From contig PDZX01000010.1 of the NCBI GenBank assembly GCA_002753185.1, positions 26,071-90,070 of the forward strand: a stretch of 64,000 bases of DNA, written 5' to 3'. The stretch comes from Magnetococcales bacterium WMHbin3 (GTDB lineage Bacteria > Pseudomonadota > Magnetococcia > Magnetococcales > Magnetaquicoccaceae). The notes beneath the pieces are model-generated. The model did not search any database. It was given only the letters and a program-made list of their open reading frames with translations, and was not told the DNA's origin. The position numbers were made by a program, and so were the translations under genes. How positions within the stretch are numbered: position 1 is the stretch's first letter; each line of letters begins with the position of its first letter. Below are positions 10,342 to 19,612 of the stretch, piece by piece.

Positions 10342-10742
10342 CCATTCGCGTGGAGCGCGTCCGGGGCCGGATTCGCGAGGAGATCGCCGACATGTTGCAG
10401 AGGGGCGAGGTCCATGATCCACGTCTGGCCCTGAGCATGATCTCCATTACCGACGTCACCCTGAGCCGGGACCTGCAATACGCCGTGGTCCATTTCTCGG
10501 TCATGGGCCAGGATGTGGAAAGTGTGTTGTCCGGGTTGCAACGGGCCGCCGGATTCATGCGTGCCCGTGTGGGACGCAGCCTGAGCCTGCGGCATGCGCC
10601 GGAGTTGAAGTTCGTGCCGGATCTCTCCTTTGCACAGGGGGATCGGATCGAAAAATTGCTGAAAACCATTCAGATCCCGCCCGACTCGACCGGCGAAGAC
10701 GCCGTGCCGGAGCGGACGGAGGAAGACGAACGGGAACCATGA
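10338..10742 (+). CDS. rbfA: 30S ribosome-binding factor RbfA
   Basis: Assists late 30S subunit maturation and 16S 5'-end processing, especially in the cold. It is 134 residues with a KH-like fold; typical stretches are RVRGRIREEIADMLQRGEVHDPR near the start and LRHAPELKFVPDLS near residue 90. A short acidic tail (EERTEEDE type) follows. ATG overlaps the preceding gene by 4 bp and the stop overlaps truB by 4 bp, indicating tight translational coupling. Confidence 0.94.
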   Translation: MTIRVERVRGRIREEIADMLQRGEVHDPRLALSMISITDVTLSRDLQYAVVHFSVMGQDVESVLSGLQRAAGFMRARVGRSLSLRHAPELKFVPDLSFAQGDRIEKLLKTIQIPPDSTGEDAVPERTEEDEREP

Positions 10743-11674
10743 GACAGGGACGCGGCAGGCGGTCACGAGTCGAGCTTCACGGCTGGCTGGCCATTCACAA
10801 GGAGGCGGGGTGGAGTTCGACCCGCGTGGTGGAGCGGGTGCGGTATCTCACGGGCGGGGCCAAGGCGGGCCATGGCGGCACCCTGGATCCCTTTTCCGAG
10901 GGGGTGCTGCCCGTGGCTCTGGGCGAGGCCACCAAGACCCTCTCCATGGTGCTGGAAGGGAACAAGGGCTACCGCTGCTGGATCCGCCTGGGCGCGGAGT
11001 CGGATACCGGGGATCCCACCGGGGTGCTCACGCCGTGCGATGCGCCCCTGCCGAACCGGGAGACCCTGCAAGCCGCCCTGGCCGCCTATGTGGGCGAACG
11101 GGACCAGGTCCCCCCCGCCTATTCGGCCATCCATGTGGATGGGGAACGGGCCTACGAGCGGGCGCGACGCGGGGAAAAGGTGGAACTCCCCCCCAGACGG
11201 GTGGTGTTTCATCGCGTGGAATTGCTGCATTACGCCGACGGCCTGGCCGAGGTGGAGGTGGAGTGCGGCAAGGGAACCTACATGCGCGCCCTGGCCAGGG
11301 ATGTGGGACGGGATCTCGGCTGCATGGCCTACCTGGAGCGTCTGCTGCGCACCAAAACCCTGGGCTTCGCCCTGACGGAGTGCATCACCCTGGAGCGACT
11401 GGCGCAAGCCGTCGAGCAGGGCTTGCTGAATGAAGTGCTCATGCCCGTGGATCGGGCGCTGGACGACATCCCGGCGCTGCGATTGCGGTTGGAGGCCTGG
11501 AGCCGTCTCATGAACGGCCAGGCGACCTGGATCGATGCCGGAAGCGTGGAGCCTGGAACGGTTCGACTGCTCTCCCCGGAAGGCCGATTCGGGGCCACCG
11601 CCACGCTTTCGGAGGGCCTGGATGCCTCCGGACGCCGGCTGTGTACCCCGAAACGTCTGTTCCATGTCGCCTGA
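10739..11674 (+). CDS. truB: tRNA pseudouridine(55) synthase TruB
   Basis: Makes pseudouridine 55 in the T-loop of tRNAs. The N-terminal catalytic domain contains AGHGGTLDPFSEGVLPVA, whose Asp (about residue 48) is the catalytic nucleophile in this family. Further conserved parts are RLGAESDTGDPTG, PPAYSAIHVDGERAYERARRG and CGKGTYMRALARD. A PUA-like C-terminal region (about 230-311) is present. Length 311 is normal. ATG overlaps the rbfA stop; a weakly different first ten residues leave a small doubt about the exact start. Confidence 0.95.
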   Translation: MRQGRGRRSRVELHGWLAIHKEAGWSSTRVVERVRYLTGGAKAGHGGTLDPFSEGVLPVALGEATKTLSMVLEGNKGYRCWIRLGAESDTGDPTGVLTPCDAPLPNRETLQAALAAYVGERDQVPPAYSAIHVDGERAYERARRGEKVELPPRRVVFHRVELLHYADGLAEVEVECGKGTYMRALARDVGRDLGCMAYLERLLRTKTLGFALTECITLERLAQAVEQGLLNEVLMPVDRALDDIPALRLRLEAWSRLMNGQATWIDAGSVEPGTVRLLSPEGRFGATATLSEGLDASGRRLCTPKRLFHVA

Positions 11675-11725
11675 TGCACCGGGCCAATCGGATCAACCCG
11701 TTTTTTTGATAAAGGAGAATCACCG

Positions 11726-11995
11726 ATGTCGATTACCCAGGAACGCAAACAGGCCCTGATCGCCGAATATGCCCTCAAGGCTGGCGATACCGGCTCCCCG
11801 GAGGTGCAGGTCGCCCTGCTCACCGAGCGGATCAACAATCTGACCGAGCATCTGCGCACCAACATCAAGGATCACCACTCCCGGCGGGGATTGCTGAAGA
11901 TGGTCGGTCTGCGGCGGCGTCTGCTCACATACGTCAAGGATCAGAGCCAGGAGCGGTATCAGACGCTGATCAAACGGCTGAACCTGCGCAAATAA
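11726..11995 (+). CDS. rpsO: 30S ribosomal protein S15
   Basis: Primary 16S rRNA-binding protein of the 30S platform. It is 89 residues with the canonical [15 protein letters not shown] and [18 protein letters not shown] segments. A clear ribosome-binding site (AAAGGAG) precedes the ATG. It sits between truB and pnp as in most proteobacteria. Confidence 0.97.
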   Translation: MSITQERKQALIAEYALKAGDTGSPEVQVALLTERINNLTEHLRTNIKDHHSRRGLLKMVGLRRRLLTYVKDQSQERYQTLIKRLNLRK

Positions 11996-12010
11996 AAGAA
12001 CGTCGCGTTT

Positions 12011-12045
12011 CCCGCCCGCCTGCGGGGTTCTTCTTCGCGGGCGGG
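12011..12045 (+). terminator. GC-rich hairpin between rpsO and pnp
   Basis: Perfect 9-bp stem CCCGCCCGC / GCGGGCGGG around a 17-nt loop. No T-run follows, so it may act as a 3'-end stabiliser of rpsO mRNA or as an RNase III processing site for the pnp leader (known for E. coli rpsO-pnp) rather than as an intrinsic terminator. Confidence 0.6.
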
Positions 12046-12083
12046 TAACAACTCCTAGTCAAGAATGGATATCAGTAGAGAAT

Positions 12084-14159
12084 ATGTTTAACATACATAA
12101 AAAGAGCGTACAATTCGGTTCGCAGGTGCTGACCATTGAGACGGGCCGCATGGCCCGGCAGGCGGATGGCGCGGTAGTGGTCACCTATGGGGAGACCATG
12201 GTGCTGGTCGCGGTCACCGCCGAGAAGGAGGTCCGCCCTGGCGTGGATTTTCTGCCGCTGGGTGTGCATTACCAGGAGAAGTTCTGGGCCGCAGGCCGGA
12301 TCCCTGGCGGCTTCATCAAGCGCGAGACCCGCGCGTCGGACAAGGAGACCCTGACCTCGCGCCTGATCGACCGGCCGTTGCGTCCGCTGTTTCCGAAGCA
12401 TTTCACGCAAGACACCCAGGTGGTGGCGACGGTGCTGTCGTTCGACGGGATCAACAACGCCGACATTCCGGCGATGGTGGGGGCCTCGGCGGCGCTGGCC
12501 ATCTCCGGCTTGCCCATCGAGGCTCCGATGTGCGGGGCGCGTGTGGCCTTCATCGACGGCGGCTATGTTCTGAACCCCACGATCCAGGAGATGGTGAACA
12601 GCCGTCTGGATCTGGTGGTGGCCGGGACCGCCGATGCGGTGAACATGGTGGAATCGGAGGCCGATTTTCTCACCGAGGAGGAGATGCTGGGCGCGGTGAT
12701 GTTCGGTTTCGAGGGGTATCAGCCGGTGATTCAGGCGATCCGTGAGCTGGCGGCGGAGTGCGGCAAGCCGGCCTGGAACGTGGCGGCGCCGCGGGAGAAC
12801 GTCGATCTGGTGAAGGCCGTGCGCGCCGGCTACCTGGAGCGCATGCGCGCGGTATACGAAATCGCCGACAAGATGGATCGGCAAAAGGCGGCGGCGGACC
12901 TCAAGCAGGAGGCGACCGATGCCCTGAGTGGCGACGAGAAGCAGTTGGCCGGCGAGGTCAAGACGGTGTGCAAGCATCTGGAATCCGAGGTGATCCGGGA
13001 GCGGATTCTTTCCGGCGGGTTGCGCATCGATGGCCGGAGTCTGACGCAGGTGCGTCCCATTGTCAGCGAGGTGTCGGTATTGCCGCGCGTGCATGGTTCG
13101 GCGTTGTTCACGCGGGGCGAGACGCAGGCCCTGGCCACGGTGACGCTGGGTTCCAAGCGGGACGAGCAGATCGTCGAGGGGCTGACGGGGGAAGCCCGCG
13201 AGCGGTTTTACCTCAATTACACCTTTCCTCCCTATTCCGTGGGCGAGACCGGGCGGCTCGGCGCCCCTGGCCGGCGCGAGATCGGTCATGGCAAGTTGGC
13301 CACGCGTGCCATGATGGCGGTTCTGCCGGAACCGGAGGACTTTCCCTACACGTTGCGGGTCACCTCGGAGATCACGGAGTCCAATGGATCCTCCTCGATG
13401 GCCACGGTGTGTGGTTCGGTCCTGGCCATGATGGATGCCGGGGTGCCGTTGAAGAGCATGGTGGCCGGGATTGCCATGGGGTTGGTCAAGGATGGGGATC
13501 GTTTTGCGGTGTTGACCGACATTCTGGGCGACGAGGATCATTTCGGCGACATGGACTTCAAGGTGACCGGCAATTCCGACGGGATCACCGCGTTGCAGAT
13601 GGACATCAAGATCCTGGGGATCAATCGTGAGATCATGTCGGTGGCGTTGCGTCAGGCCCGCGAGGGTCGTTTGCACATTCTGGGAGAGATGAGGAAGGCG
13701 CTGTCCGAGCCGCGTGCCGAGATGTCGCCGTATGCGCCGCGGATTTTCACCATGAAGATTCATCCGGACAAGATCCGGGATGTGATCGGCACCGGTGGCA
13801 AGGTGATTCGCGGGATCACCGAGGAGACCGGCTGTCAGATCGACATCTCGGACGACGGGACCATCTCCATTGCGTCGTCCAATGGCGAGAGCGCCAAGGC
13901 GGCGGAGCGGATCATCAGGGGGATCGTTTCGGACGTGGAGAAGGATGCCGTTTACGAGGGCAAGGTGGTGCGGATCACCGATTTCGGCGCCTTCGTCAAC
14001 ATTCTTCCCAACAAGGACGGCCTGGTGCACATTTCCCAGCTCTCCAATCAGCGGGTGGCCAAGGTTTCCGATGTCATCAAGGAGGGGGACATGGTCAAGG
14101 TCAAGGTGTTGGAGATCGATCGTCAGGGTCGTGTCAAGCTGACCATGAAGGATTGCTGA
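12084..14159 (+). CDS. pnp: Polyribonucleotide nucleotidyltransferase (PNPase)
   Basis: Phosphorolytic 3'-5' exoribonuclease and degradosome component. Two RNase PH-like domains are present. The first begins at [18 protein letters not shown]; the second (about 310-540) holds [30 protein letters not shown] and the active-site [16 protein letters not shown]. Then come a KH domain (about 550-610, [20 protein letters not shown]) and an S1 domain (about 620-690). Length 691 is normal. The ATG sits in an AT-rich leader about 38 bp after the rpsO-pnp hairpin. Confidence 0.97.
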   Translation: MFNIHKKSVQFGSQVLTIETGRMARQADGAVVVTYGETMVLVAVTAEKEVRPGVDFLPLGVHYQEKFWAAGRIPGGFIKRETRASDKETLTSRLIDRPLRPLFPKHFTQDTQVVATVLSFDGINNADIPAMVGASAALAISGLPIEAPMCGARVAFIDGGYVLNPTIQEMVNSRLDLVVAGTADAVNMVESEADFLTEEEMLGAVMFGFEGYQPVIQAIRELAAECGKPAWNVAAPRENVDLVKAVRAGYLERMRAVYEIADKMDRQKAAADLKQEATDALSGDEKQLAGEVKTVCKHLESEVIRERILSGGLRIDGRSLTQVRPIVSEVSVLPRVHGSALFTRGETQALATVTLGSKRDEQIVEGLTGEARERFYLNYTFPPYSVGETGRLGAPGRREIGHGKLATRAMMAVLPEPEDFPYTLRVTSEITESNGSSSMATVCGSVLAMMDAGVPLKSMVAGIAMGLVKDGDRFAVLTDILGDEDHFGDMDFKVTGNSDGITALQMDIKILGINREIMSVALRQAREGRLHILGEMRKALSEPRAEMSPYAPRIFTMKIHPDKIRDVIGTGGKVIRGITEETGCQIDISDDGTISIASSNGESAKAAERIIRGIVSDVEKDAVYEGKVVRITDFGAFVNILPNKDGLVHISQLSNQRVAKVSDVIKEGDMVKVKVLEIDRQGRVKLTMKDC

Positions 14160-14184
14160 TTTTTTCACCACGCTCCTCTCCGGG

Positions 14185-14216
14185 CCGGTGCGCGGGTATG
14201 CAAGAGCGCGCATCGG
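14185..14216 (+). terminator. Hairpin downstream of pnp
   Basis: CCGGTGCGCG and CGCGCATCGG can pair (10 bp, one G-T) around a 12-nt loop, 25 bp after the pnp stop. No T-run follows, so termination is possible but unproven. Confidence 0.35.
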
Positions 14217-14257
14217 TTGCGGGGGAGGGGGTGCCAATGCGTTTTCTCTCCATTTCA

Positions 14258-14301
14258 ATGCTAACATTTTTGTTGCGTTTACGCATCAGAAATGTTAGCA
14301 T
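14258..14301. promoter_or_regulatory. Operator-like perfect inverted repeat upstream of the hicAB remnant
   Basis: ATGCTAACATTT at 14258-14269 and AAATGTTAGCAT at 14290-14301 form a perfect 12-bp inverted repeat with a 20-bp centre, ending 7 bp before the hicA remnant. Such sites are typical binding targets of the DNA-binding antitoxin (HicB here carries a C-terminal HTH-like part), suggesting autoregulation. Confidence 0.6.
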
Positions 14302-14308
14302 TTTCCCC

Positions 14309-14413
14309 ATGAACAGTCACGAATTCAAACGGTGGTTGGCCCAGCAAGGCGCGACCTTTGAACAGGGGAAAGGCACCGTTGAAGCCATCAAAAAGCAACT
14401 CCGATTGAAATAA
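14309..14413 (+). pseudogene. HicA-like toxin remnant, internally deleted
   Basis: A 34-residue reading frame beginning MNSHEFKRWLAQQGATFEQG and ending GTVEAIKKQLRLK. These are the N-terminal and C-terminal ends of HicA mRNA interferases (normally about 60 residues). The middle part, including the conserved His needed for RNase activity and the following beta strands, is missing, as if deletion occurred between two Gly-Lys-Gly-like stretches. The frame is otherwise intact. The stop (TAA) overlaps the ATG at 14413 and lies 11 bp before the chosen hicB start, so the operon layout is preserved. Predicted inactive as a toxin. Confidence 0.6.
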
Positions 14414-14427
14414 TGGAGGGTCAGATG

Positions 14428-14850
14428 ATGCAATATCCGGTCGAGCTGACCGTTGCTGAGGAAGGGGGTTTCGTGGTGACGTTCCCCGATGTGCCGGAAG
14501 CCATCACGCAAGGGGAGGACGAGCATGAGGCATTGATGCATGCGGTCAATGCTTTGGAAACGGCGCTGGAGATCTATATGGACCGCTACCGGATGCTGCC
14601 GTCACCTTCCATGGCGCATAGCCGTCATACGGTTTCGCCGCAGCCGTTGTCATGCGCGAAGCTGGCGGTCTACCAAGCCATGTTGACACAGGGCATGCGC
14701 AAGGCCGATCTGGCGCGCCGGCTCAACTGGCACCTTCCCCAGGTGGATCGTCTGCTCGACCTTTCCCATGCGTCGAAATTCGACCAGATCGAAACGGCGC
14801 TGGCAGCACTTGGCAAGTGCATCACGATCACGGTTCTGGATGCGGCGTGA
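14428..14850 (+). CDS. HicB family antitoxin
   Basis: Antitoxin of a type II pair. The N-terminal HicB fold starts MQYPVELTVAEEGGFVVTFPDVPEAITQGE, the degenerate RNase H-like part that normally blocks HicA. The C-terminal half (about 75-125, with GMRKADLARRLNWHLPQVDR) is an HTH-like DNA-binding domain. Start chosen at 14428 because GGAGG at 14415-14419 is 8 bp upstream; ATGs at 14413 and 14425 are alternatives. Its toxin partner appears deleted, so it may persist as a regulator or as an antidote to toxin encoded elsewhere. Confidence 0.8.
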   Translation: MQYPVELTVAEEGGFVVTFPDVPEAITQGEDEHEALMHAVNALETALEIYMDRYRMLPSPSMAHSRHTVSPQPLSCAKLAVYQAMLTQGMRKADLARRLNWHLPQVDRLLDLSHASKFDQIETALAALGKCITITVLDAA

Positions 14851-14907
14851 CCAAGGGCACACCACCACGGAAGGCGTTGCGGTGACCCGGCGCGGGAGTT
14901 GCCAGCC

Positions 14908-14937
14908 GGATCGCCAGGGCAGTTGAATCGTCTTCAA
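14908..14937. repeat. Direct repeat copy 1 flanking the AT-rich insert
   Basis: About 30 bp (GGATCGCCAGGGCAGTTGAA plus ten more bases) matching the copy at 16727-16756 with one mismatch; similarity continues for a few bases (TTTTTG versus GTTTTTC). The other copy encodes the C-terminal end of the YgjP-like protein, so this copy is a displaced fragment of that gene's 3' end. Confidence 0.8.
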
Positions 14938-15015
14938 TTGTTTTTGGCAGTGAGCGTCCATTCTTCCGGACGTGGCAGGAGTGCCAGGTTCGATCAAAAA
15001 ATACGGAAAATATCA

Positions 15016-16725
15016 GTGGATAGATACTTGGCAAGAAATATTTTTCATGCATTACTGGTGATTGTGATTCTGTGTGCATTTTCACAGCGTCTGTTTCATG
15101 TAACCAAGATTGGTATTTCCGACGGTGATCCGTCTGTGTACTGGCACTTTGCTACTGCATGGAGTGATGATCAATTTTTGATCGGCATGCCAGAATTATC
15201 TATAGAAGTATTATTGAGACCAGTTGCGTTTTATTTGTATTCGTTGGCATTACAATTATTTGATTATCGTGATTATGCAATAAAAATAATTAATTTATTT
15301 GCCGATTCAATTAATTTAATATTGATTTTTGCGATTTGTCGGAAGATTACCAGTGGATGGCTGGCATTATGCGCCGCTCTCCTGTATGCGACTACTCCAA
15401 TTATAATAGTGTTTGCACGCGGAGAAATGCTGCACACTTTGTCTATACTTTTTTTATTAATTGCATTTTATTTTCTGCTCTGTTCCCTGGAAACGGATGC
15501 ATGGCGCAAACAACTTTTTCAGGTGTTGGCGGGTGTTGCGCTTGGCCATGGTGGGTTGGTGCATCCCAGTGTCGTGATGAACGCACCGGGCTTTCTGGTT
15601 GTCCTGCTTCTGGATGGCCTGCTTTATGGCACGGGATGGCAGGAAAAGATCAAAAAAATTATGGCGGGATGCGGCCTTATGCTCCTTGCCATGCTGAGCG
15701 TGTACGTCATTGTTCTTGTCGCATTCGGGCTGCATAATTTGACGGCGCATAGCGTGCCACGGATGGATTTAATAAGCAAATACACCCAAATAGAAGCCAT
15801 CGAACCTCCTGCCAAAGCGCGGGAAATGGTCAACCGGATGCGTTTGTTCAAGGTGCCATTCTCCTTCATCAAAAAGCAGATGTATCTGCCTGAATCCCTC
15901 ATTAAGACCGCTTTTGGAATATTTTTTTTCGCTTTTTTGCTTCTGGGCATGCAATTGGTCGGCATCCGTTGGTTTCAAGATTGGGGTAGGGATTTGAAAA
16001 CGCATGCCGGGTGGATCGTCTTGGTGACTAGCATGCTGGGCTTTGCGATACTGCTGCCCACCAGCATCCAGCAAGTCCGGAATTATCTGCAATTGCTTCC
16101 CCTATTCGTGATCGCCATTTTGGCATGCATGGAGATGCTTGAAATATTTTTATTATCACGAATTTGGACAATAATAATTGTTGGTTTATTAATAATTATT
16201 TTTTTTATGCAAGTCTTTCCTAAAAATCTCAAAGAGATCATCGCGCCCACCATCTCATCCTATCGTCTTCTGCATGACGCGATTGGAAAAAAGGTCGATA
16301 ATAATAATAAAATCATATTTATCGATGATCCTGAGAACAGGTCGCGTACGGAAAGCCTGCGTGCATATTTTGGTAAGAATGCTGTCTATTATAATATATG
16401 CGAACAATCATTTTACGAATTGGTCCGTCACTTGCGCATTCGTTTTGTCGCCATTCCACGACAACCGCTCCATTATACTCTCGATGATAATTTTTACGAC
16501 ACATTCAAAGGAAAGGTAAGATCTGTTCCGGAATGGACAAAATCATGCTATGACCGGGAATTGGATTTCGAAAATATGAAAAGACCACAAGTCGCGGAAA
16601 GTGGTTGGTGGCATCACCGCATCTTGAATCAGAATTTAAAACAAGAAATCCTCAACACAGGCGCCGGGAAAATTATTTTTCAATCCACGGCAATTGACGT
16701 GTTGATGCTCAACGATCCGTATTGA
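15016..16725 (+). CDS. Multi-pass membrane glycosyltransferase-like protein (GT39/PMT type), AT-rich
   Basis: About 569 residues with ten or more hydrophobic segments. After the first membrane segment comes an acidic loop with DGDPSVYWHFA, placed like the catalytic acidic loop of lipid-linked-sugar-using transferases of the PMT/ArnT type. The C-terminal 150 residues look extracytoplasmic. Base composition is clearly more AT-rich than all neighbours (many AAT, ATT and TTA codons), a sign of recent transfer. The frame is open from a TTG at 14899, but its first 16 codons come from the flanking repeat, so GTG at 15016 is preferred. Substrate unknown; assignment rests on topology and the loop motif. 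Confidence 0.6.
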   Translation: MDRYLARNIFHALLVIVILCAFSQRLFHVTKIGISDGDPSVYWHFATAWSDDQFLIGMPELSIEVLLRPVAFYLYSLALQLFDYRDYAIKIINLFADSINLILIFAICRKITSGWLALCAALLYATTPIIIVFARGEMLHTLSILFLLIAFYFLLCSLETDAWRKQLFQVLAGVALGHGGLVHPSVVMNAPGFLVVLLLDGLLYGTGWQEKIKKIMAGCGLMLLAMLSVYVIVLVAFGLHNLTAHSVPRMDLISKYTQIEAIEPPAKAREMVNRMRLFKVPFSFIKKQMYLPESLIKTAFGIFFFAFLLLGMQLVGIRWFQDWGRDLKTHAGWIVLVTSMLGFAILLPTSIQQVRNYLQLLPLFVIAILACMEMLEIFLLSRIWTIIIVGLLIIIFFMQVFPKNLKEIIAPTISSYRLLHDAIGKKVDNNNKIIFIDDPENRSRTESLRAYFGKNAVYYNICEQSFYELVRHLRIRFVAIPRQPLHYTLDDNFYDTFKGKVRSVPEWTKSCYDRELDFENMKRPQVAESGWWHHRILNQNLKQEILNTGAGKIIFQSTAIDVLMLNDPY

Positions 16726-17425
16726 CGGATCGCCACGGCAGTTGAATCGTCTTCAACTGGTTTTTCAATAGCGGATAATCCGGCAGAATGGTACCCACCA
16801 GTGCCCAGAACGCCGGGGAGTGATTCATATGCACGCGGTGGCACAGCTCGTGGACGATCACATAATCCACCACCCGCGACGGATGCAACATCAGCTGCCA
16901 GTTGAGATGGATCCCGCCACGGGACGAACAGCTCCCCCAGCGGCTTTTCTGTGCGCGAATCGATACCCCGCTCACGCTCACCCCCATCTCCCGCGCCCGT
17001 GCGCGAACCCGTTCGGGCAGATGGCGCAACGCCTCCCGGCGATACCAACTCTCCACCATGACCTCCAATCCCCCGCCGGTCAACGGCGCCGGAACCTGCA
17101 ACGCGTCACCGAGCCGCCGGGGCCGGGCGATCTCCTCGCCAACCACCCGCAACGTCAAGACCTCATCCAGAAACGGCAACACGAAACCATCCGCCAGATA
17201 CGGCATCCTGCGAGCCTCCCGGCGGGCCAACAACCATGCCCCGTGCTCCCGCAGGAACGCCTCCACGCGCTTCATGCCCACCAGCCAGGGAACCCCCACC
17301 TCGACCGCCCCGTCCGCCGCCACGCGCAGAGTCAGCCGCCTGCGCAACATGGAGCGCGTCAACCGGTAGACCACTTCCTCTCCCTGAATCACCAATGCGC
17401 CGGTGGTGGCGAACATGCGTTTCAT
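16709..17425 (-). CDS. YgjP-like (DUF45) zinc metallopeptidase-type protein
   Basis: Predicted cytoplasmic metalloprotease of the M48-like YgjP/WLM group. Characteristic features: the QKSRWGSCSS segment, then VIVHELCHRVHMNHSPAFW with the zinc-binding HExxH-type HELCH, the family's hallmarks. Start at 17425 (MKRMFATT) is chosen because AGGA lies about 8 bp upstream; longer frames add a poorly conserved leader. The last residues (QLKTIQLPWRS) are encoded by the repeat at 16727-16756, and the gene overlaps the 3' end of the membrane gene by 17 bp in convergent orientation, so its natural C-terminus may have been altered by the insertion. Confidence 0.8.
   Translation of the reverse strand: MKRMFATTGALVIQGEEVVYRLTRSMLRRRLTLRVAADGAVEVGVPWLVGMKRVEAFLREHGAWLLARREARRMPYLADGFVLPFLDEVLTLRVVGEEIARPRRLGDALQVPAPLTGGGLEVMVESWYRREALRHLPERVRARAREMGVSVSGVSIRAQKSRWGSCSSRGGIHLNWQLMLHPSRVVDYVIVHELCHRVHMNHSPAFWALVGTILPDYPLLKNQLKTIQLPWRSVNTDR
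16727..16756. repeat. Direct repeat copy 2 flanking the AT-rich insert
   Basis: Partner of 14908-14937, same orientation, one mismatch in 30 bp. Located 2 bp after the stop of the membrane gene and inside the 3' end of the YgjP-like gene. Confidence 0.8.
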
Positions 17426-17553
17426 GACCACCATCCTAACGGGAAAAAAATGACCCCGCAACCGCCACGCCCTTCTCGCCACGCCACGAAAGCGCTATAG
17501 TTACGCCCGTCACGCAGCCGCATCCCAATCCAAACTCCAAGGAACAACCGCGC

Positions 17554-18786
17554 ATGCAAACCGGCTATTTTGGCGAATTCGGCGGGGCCTTCATCCCGGA
17601 GATCCTCCACGAAACCTTCCGCCGCCTGACCGAGGCCTACGAAGCCGCCCGCGCGGATCCGGCGTTCTGGAACGAATACCTCCGGCTCATGGAAAACTAC
17701 TCCGGCCGCCCAACCCCCCTGACCTTCGCCGGGAATCTCTCCCGCCAGTTCGGCCGCCGCGTTTACATCAAACGCGAGGACCTCAACCAGACCGGCGCGC
17801 ACAAGGCCAATAACGTCATGGGGCAGGGGCTGCTCATGCGGCGCATGGGCAAAACCCGCGCCATCGCCGAAACCGGCGCCGGCCAGCACGGCATGGCCTG
17901 CGCCACCATGGCCGCCCGCATGGGCTTCGAATGCGTGATCTACATGGGCGCCGAGGACGTGGAACGGCAACGCTCCAATGTCTTCTGGATGGAACGCCTG
18001 GGCGCCACCGTGGTCCCGGTCACCTCCGGCTCGCGCACCCTCAAGGACGCCGTCAACGAGGCCATGCGCGACTGGGTCGGCAGCATGGACCATACCCATT
18101 ACGTCCTCGGCACCGCCTGCGGCGCCCACCCCTTTCCCGAAATGGTCTCCTGGTTCCAGTCCATCATCGGCCTCGAAGCCCGCAAACAGATCCTCGAGGC
18201 CGAGGGCCGCCTCCCCACCCACGTCTACGCCTGTGTCGGCGGCGGCTCCAACGCCATGGGGATCTTCCAGGGGTTTCTCGACGACCCGGACGTCACCCTG
18301 GTGGGCGTGGAGGCCGGGGGCAAGGGGCTGGCAAGCGGTCACCACGCCTCCCGCCTGGCCTCCGGTAGCGGGGCCATCGGCGTGGCGCAGGGCTACAAGA
18401 CCTTCTTTTTGCAAAACGACGACGGCCAGATGCTGGATACCCACTCGGTGGCCGCCGGCCTGGACTACGTGGGGGTATCGCCCATTCTCGCCCACCTGCA
18501 CGCCAGCGGCCGCATCCGCTGCGAGGCGGCCACCGACCGCGAGGTGCTGGATGCCCTGCAACGCCTCATGCGCCAGGAAGGGTTGATCCCGGCCCTGGAG
18601 TCCAGCCACGCCGTGGCGCAGGCCTTCAAGGAACTCCCCACCCTCCCGCCCGAGGCCGTGGTGATCATCAACCTTTCCGGACGCGGCGACAAGGATATCT
18701 TCACCATTGCCGACGCCCTGGAAGATCCGGGCTGGCGCCGTTACATCCGCAAGAAGGCCGCCGACTACTCCGTCAACGAGGCATGA
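17554..18786 (+). CDS. trpB: Tryptophan synthase beta subunit
   Basis: PLP enzyme joining indole and serine to tryptophan. GEFGGAFIPEILHETF, the PLP-lysine segment GAHKANNVMGQG (Lys about residue 84), ETGAGQHG, the phosphate-binding GGGSNAMG and the C-terminal LSGRGDKD are all present. Residue choices such as RQRSNVFWMERLGA and SWFQSI differ from common proteobacterial TrpB, so it is a divergent but complete member. ATG is preceded by AAGGAAC. trpA follows with a 1-bp gap; trpF and trpC are not nearby. Confidence 0.95.
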   Translation: MQTGYFGEFGGAFIPEILHETFRRLTEAYEAARADPAFWNEYLRLMENYSGRPTPLTFAGNLSRQFGRRVYIKREDLNQTGAHKANNVMGQGLLMRRMGKTRAIAETGAGQHGMACATMAARMGFECVIYMGAEDVERQRSNVFWMERLGATVVPVTSGSRTLKDAVNEAMRDWVGSMDHTHYVLGTACGAHPFPEMVSWFQSIIGLEARKQILEAEGRLPTHVYACVGGGSNAMGIFQGFLDDPDVTLVGVEAGGKGLASGHHASRLASGSGAIGVAQGYKTFFLQNDDGQMLDTHSVAAGLDYVGVSPILAHLHASGRIRCEAATDREVLDALQRLMRQEGLIPALESSHAVAQAFKELPTLPPEAVVIINLSGRGDKDIFTIADALEDPGWRRYIRKKAADYSVNEA

Positions 18787-18787
18787 C

Positions 18788-19612
18788 ATGACGCCCACTC
18801 CCCTGGAAACCCATATCCGTGCCCGACTGGCCGCACAGAAAACGGCTTCTCCCATCCTGCTCATGTCCCACCTCGTGTTGGGACACCCCTCCCTGGAGGA
18901 GAACCGCCGGGTGATCGATGCCATGGCCGCCAACGGCGTGGACCTGATGGAACTGCAAATCCCCTTTTCCGAACCCATCGCCGACGGACCGGTCATCGCC
19001 TTGGCCAATCAGGCGGCCCTCGATCACGGCTTCCGCGTGGAGGAGGGGTTGCGCTTCATCGGCGAGACCGTGCGGCGTCACCCGGAGATCCCGTTCCTGA
19101 TCATGACGTATTTCAATATATTGCTGGCGCGCGGGGTGGAACGGTTCATTCGCGAAGCGGCGGAGCTGGGGGCGCGGGGATTGATCATCCCGGACCTGCC
19201 ACCCCAGGAGGCCGATGCCGCCATGGCCGCCTGCCGGGAATTCGGCAACGGGAATCTGGATTGGATTCAACTGCTGACCCCCACCAGCACCGACGAACGG
19301 CTGCGCTTCATCGGGGAGCGGGCGGCGGGATTCTGCTACTGCGTGGCCCGCAAGGGGGTGACAGGAAAACGAACCGATTTCGACGCGCAAGTGCGCCAGT
19401 TCATCGACCGCTGTCGCGCCGCTGCCTCCACCCCCCTGGCCGTGGGCTTTGGCGTCAAATGGCCCGAGGACGTGGACGCCCTGCGCGGCGTGGCCGACAT
19501 CGCGGTGGTGGGCACCGCCGCCATGGAACACCACGCCTCTGGCGGGGCGATAGCGGTCGGGGCGTTCTTCGGGGAGCTGTCGCGCGGTCGTCGCGCGGAC
19601 TCTACTGCTTGA
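18788..19612 (+). CDS. trpA: Tryptophan synthase alpha subunit
   Basis: Cleaves indole-3-glycerol phosphate to indole for the beta subunit. The catalytic Glu lies in LMELQIPFSEP and the catalytic Asp in PIADGP (family E49 and D60). Also seen: GLIIPDLPPQEAD, the loop-6-like ARKGVTGKRTDF (a shortened variant of the usual VTG loop) and GFGVKWPEDV. 274 residues, normal. Start ATG immediately follows the trpB stop. The 3' end overlaps the convergent minus-strand gene by 11 bp. Confidence 0.93.
   Translation: MTPTPLETHIRARLAAQKTASPILLMSHLVLGHPSLEENRRVIDAMAANGVDLMELQIPFSEPIADGPVIALANQAALDHGFRVEEGLRFIGETVRRHPEIPFLIMTYFNILLARGVERFIREAAELGARGLIIPDLPPQEADAAMAACREFGNGNLDWIQLLTPTSTDERLRFIGERAAGFCYCVARKGVTGKRTDFDAQVRQFIDRCRAAASTPLAVGFGVKWPEDVDALRGVADIAVVGTAAMEHHASGGAIAVGAFFGELSRGRRADSTA

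Noticed and set aside
12072..14267. 731-codon minus-strand frame opposite pnp
   Set aside because: Antisense of pnp; no domain or ribosome-binding site.
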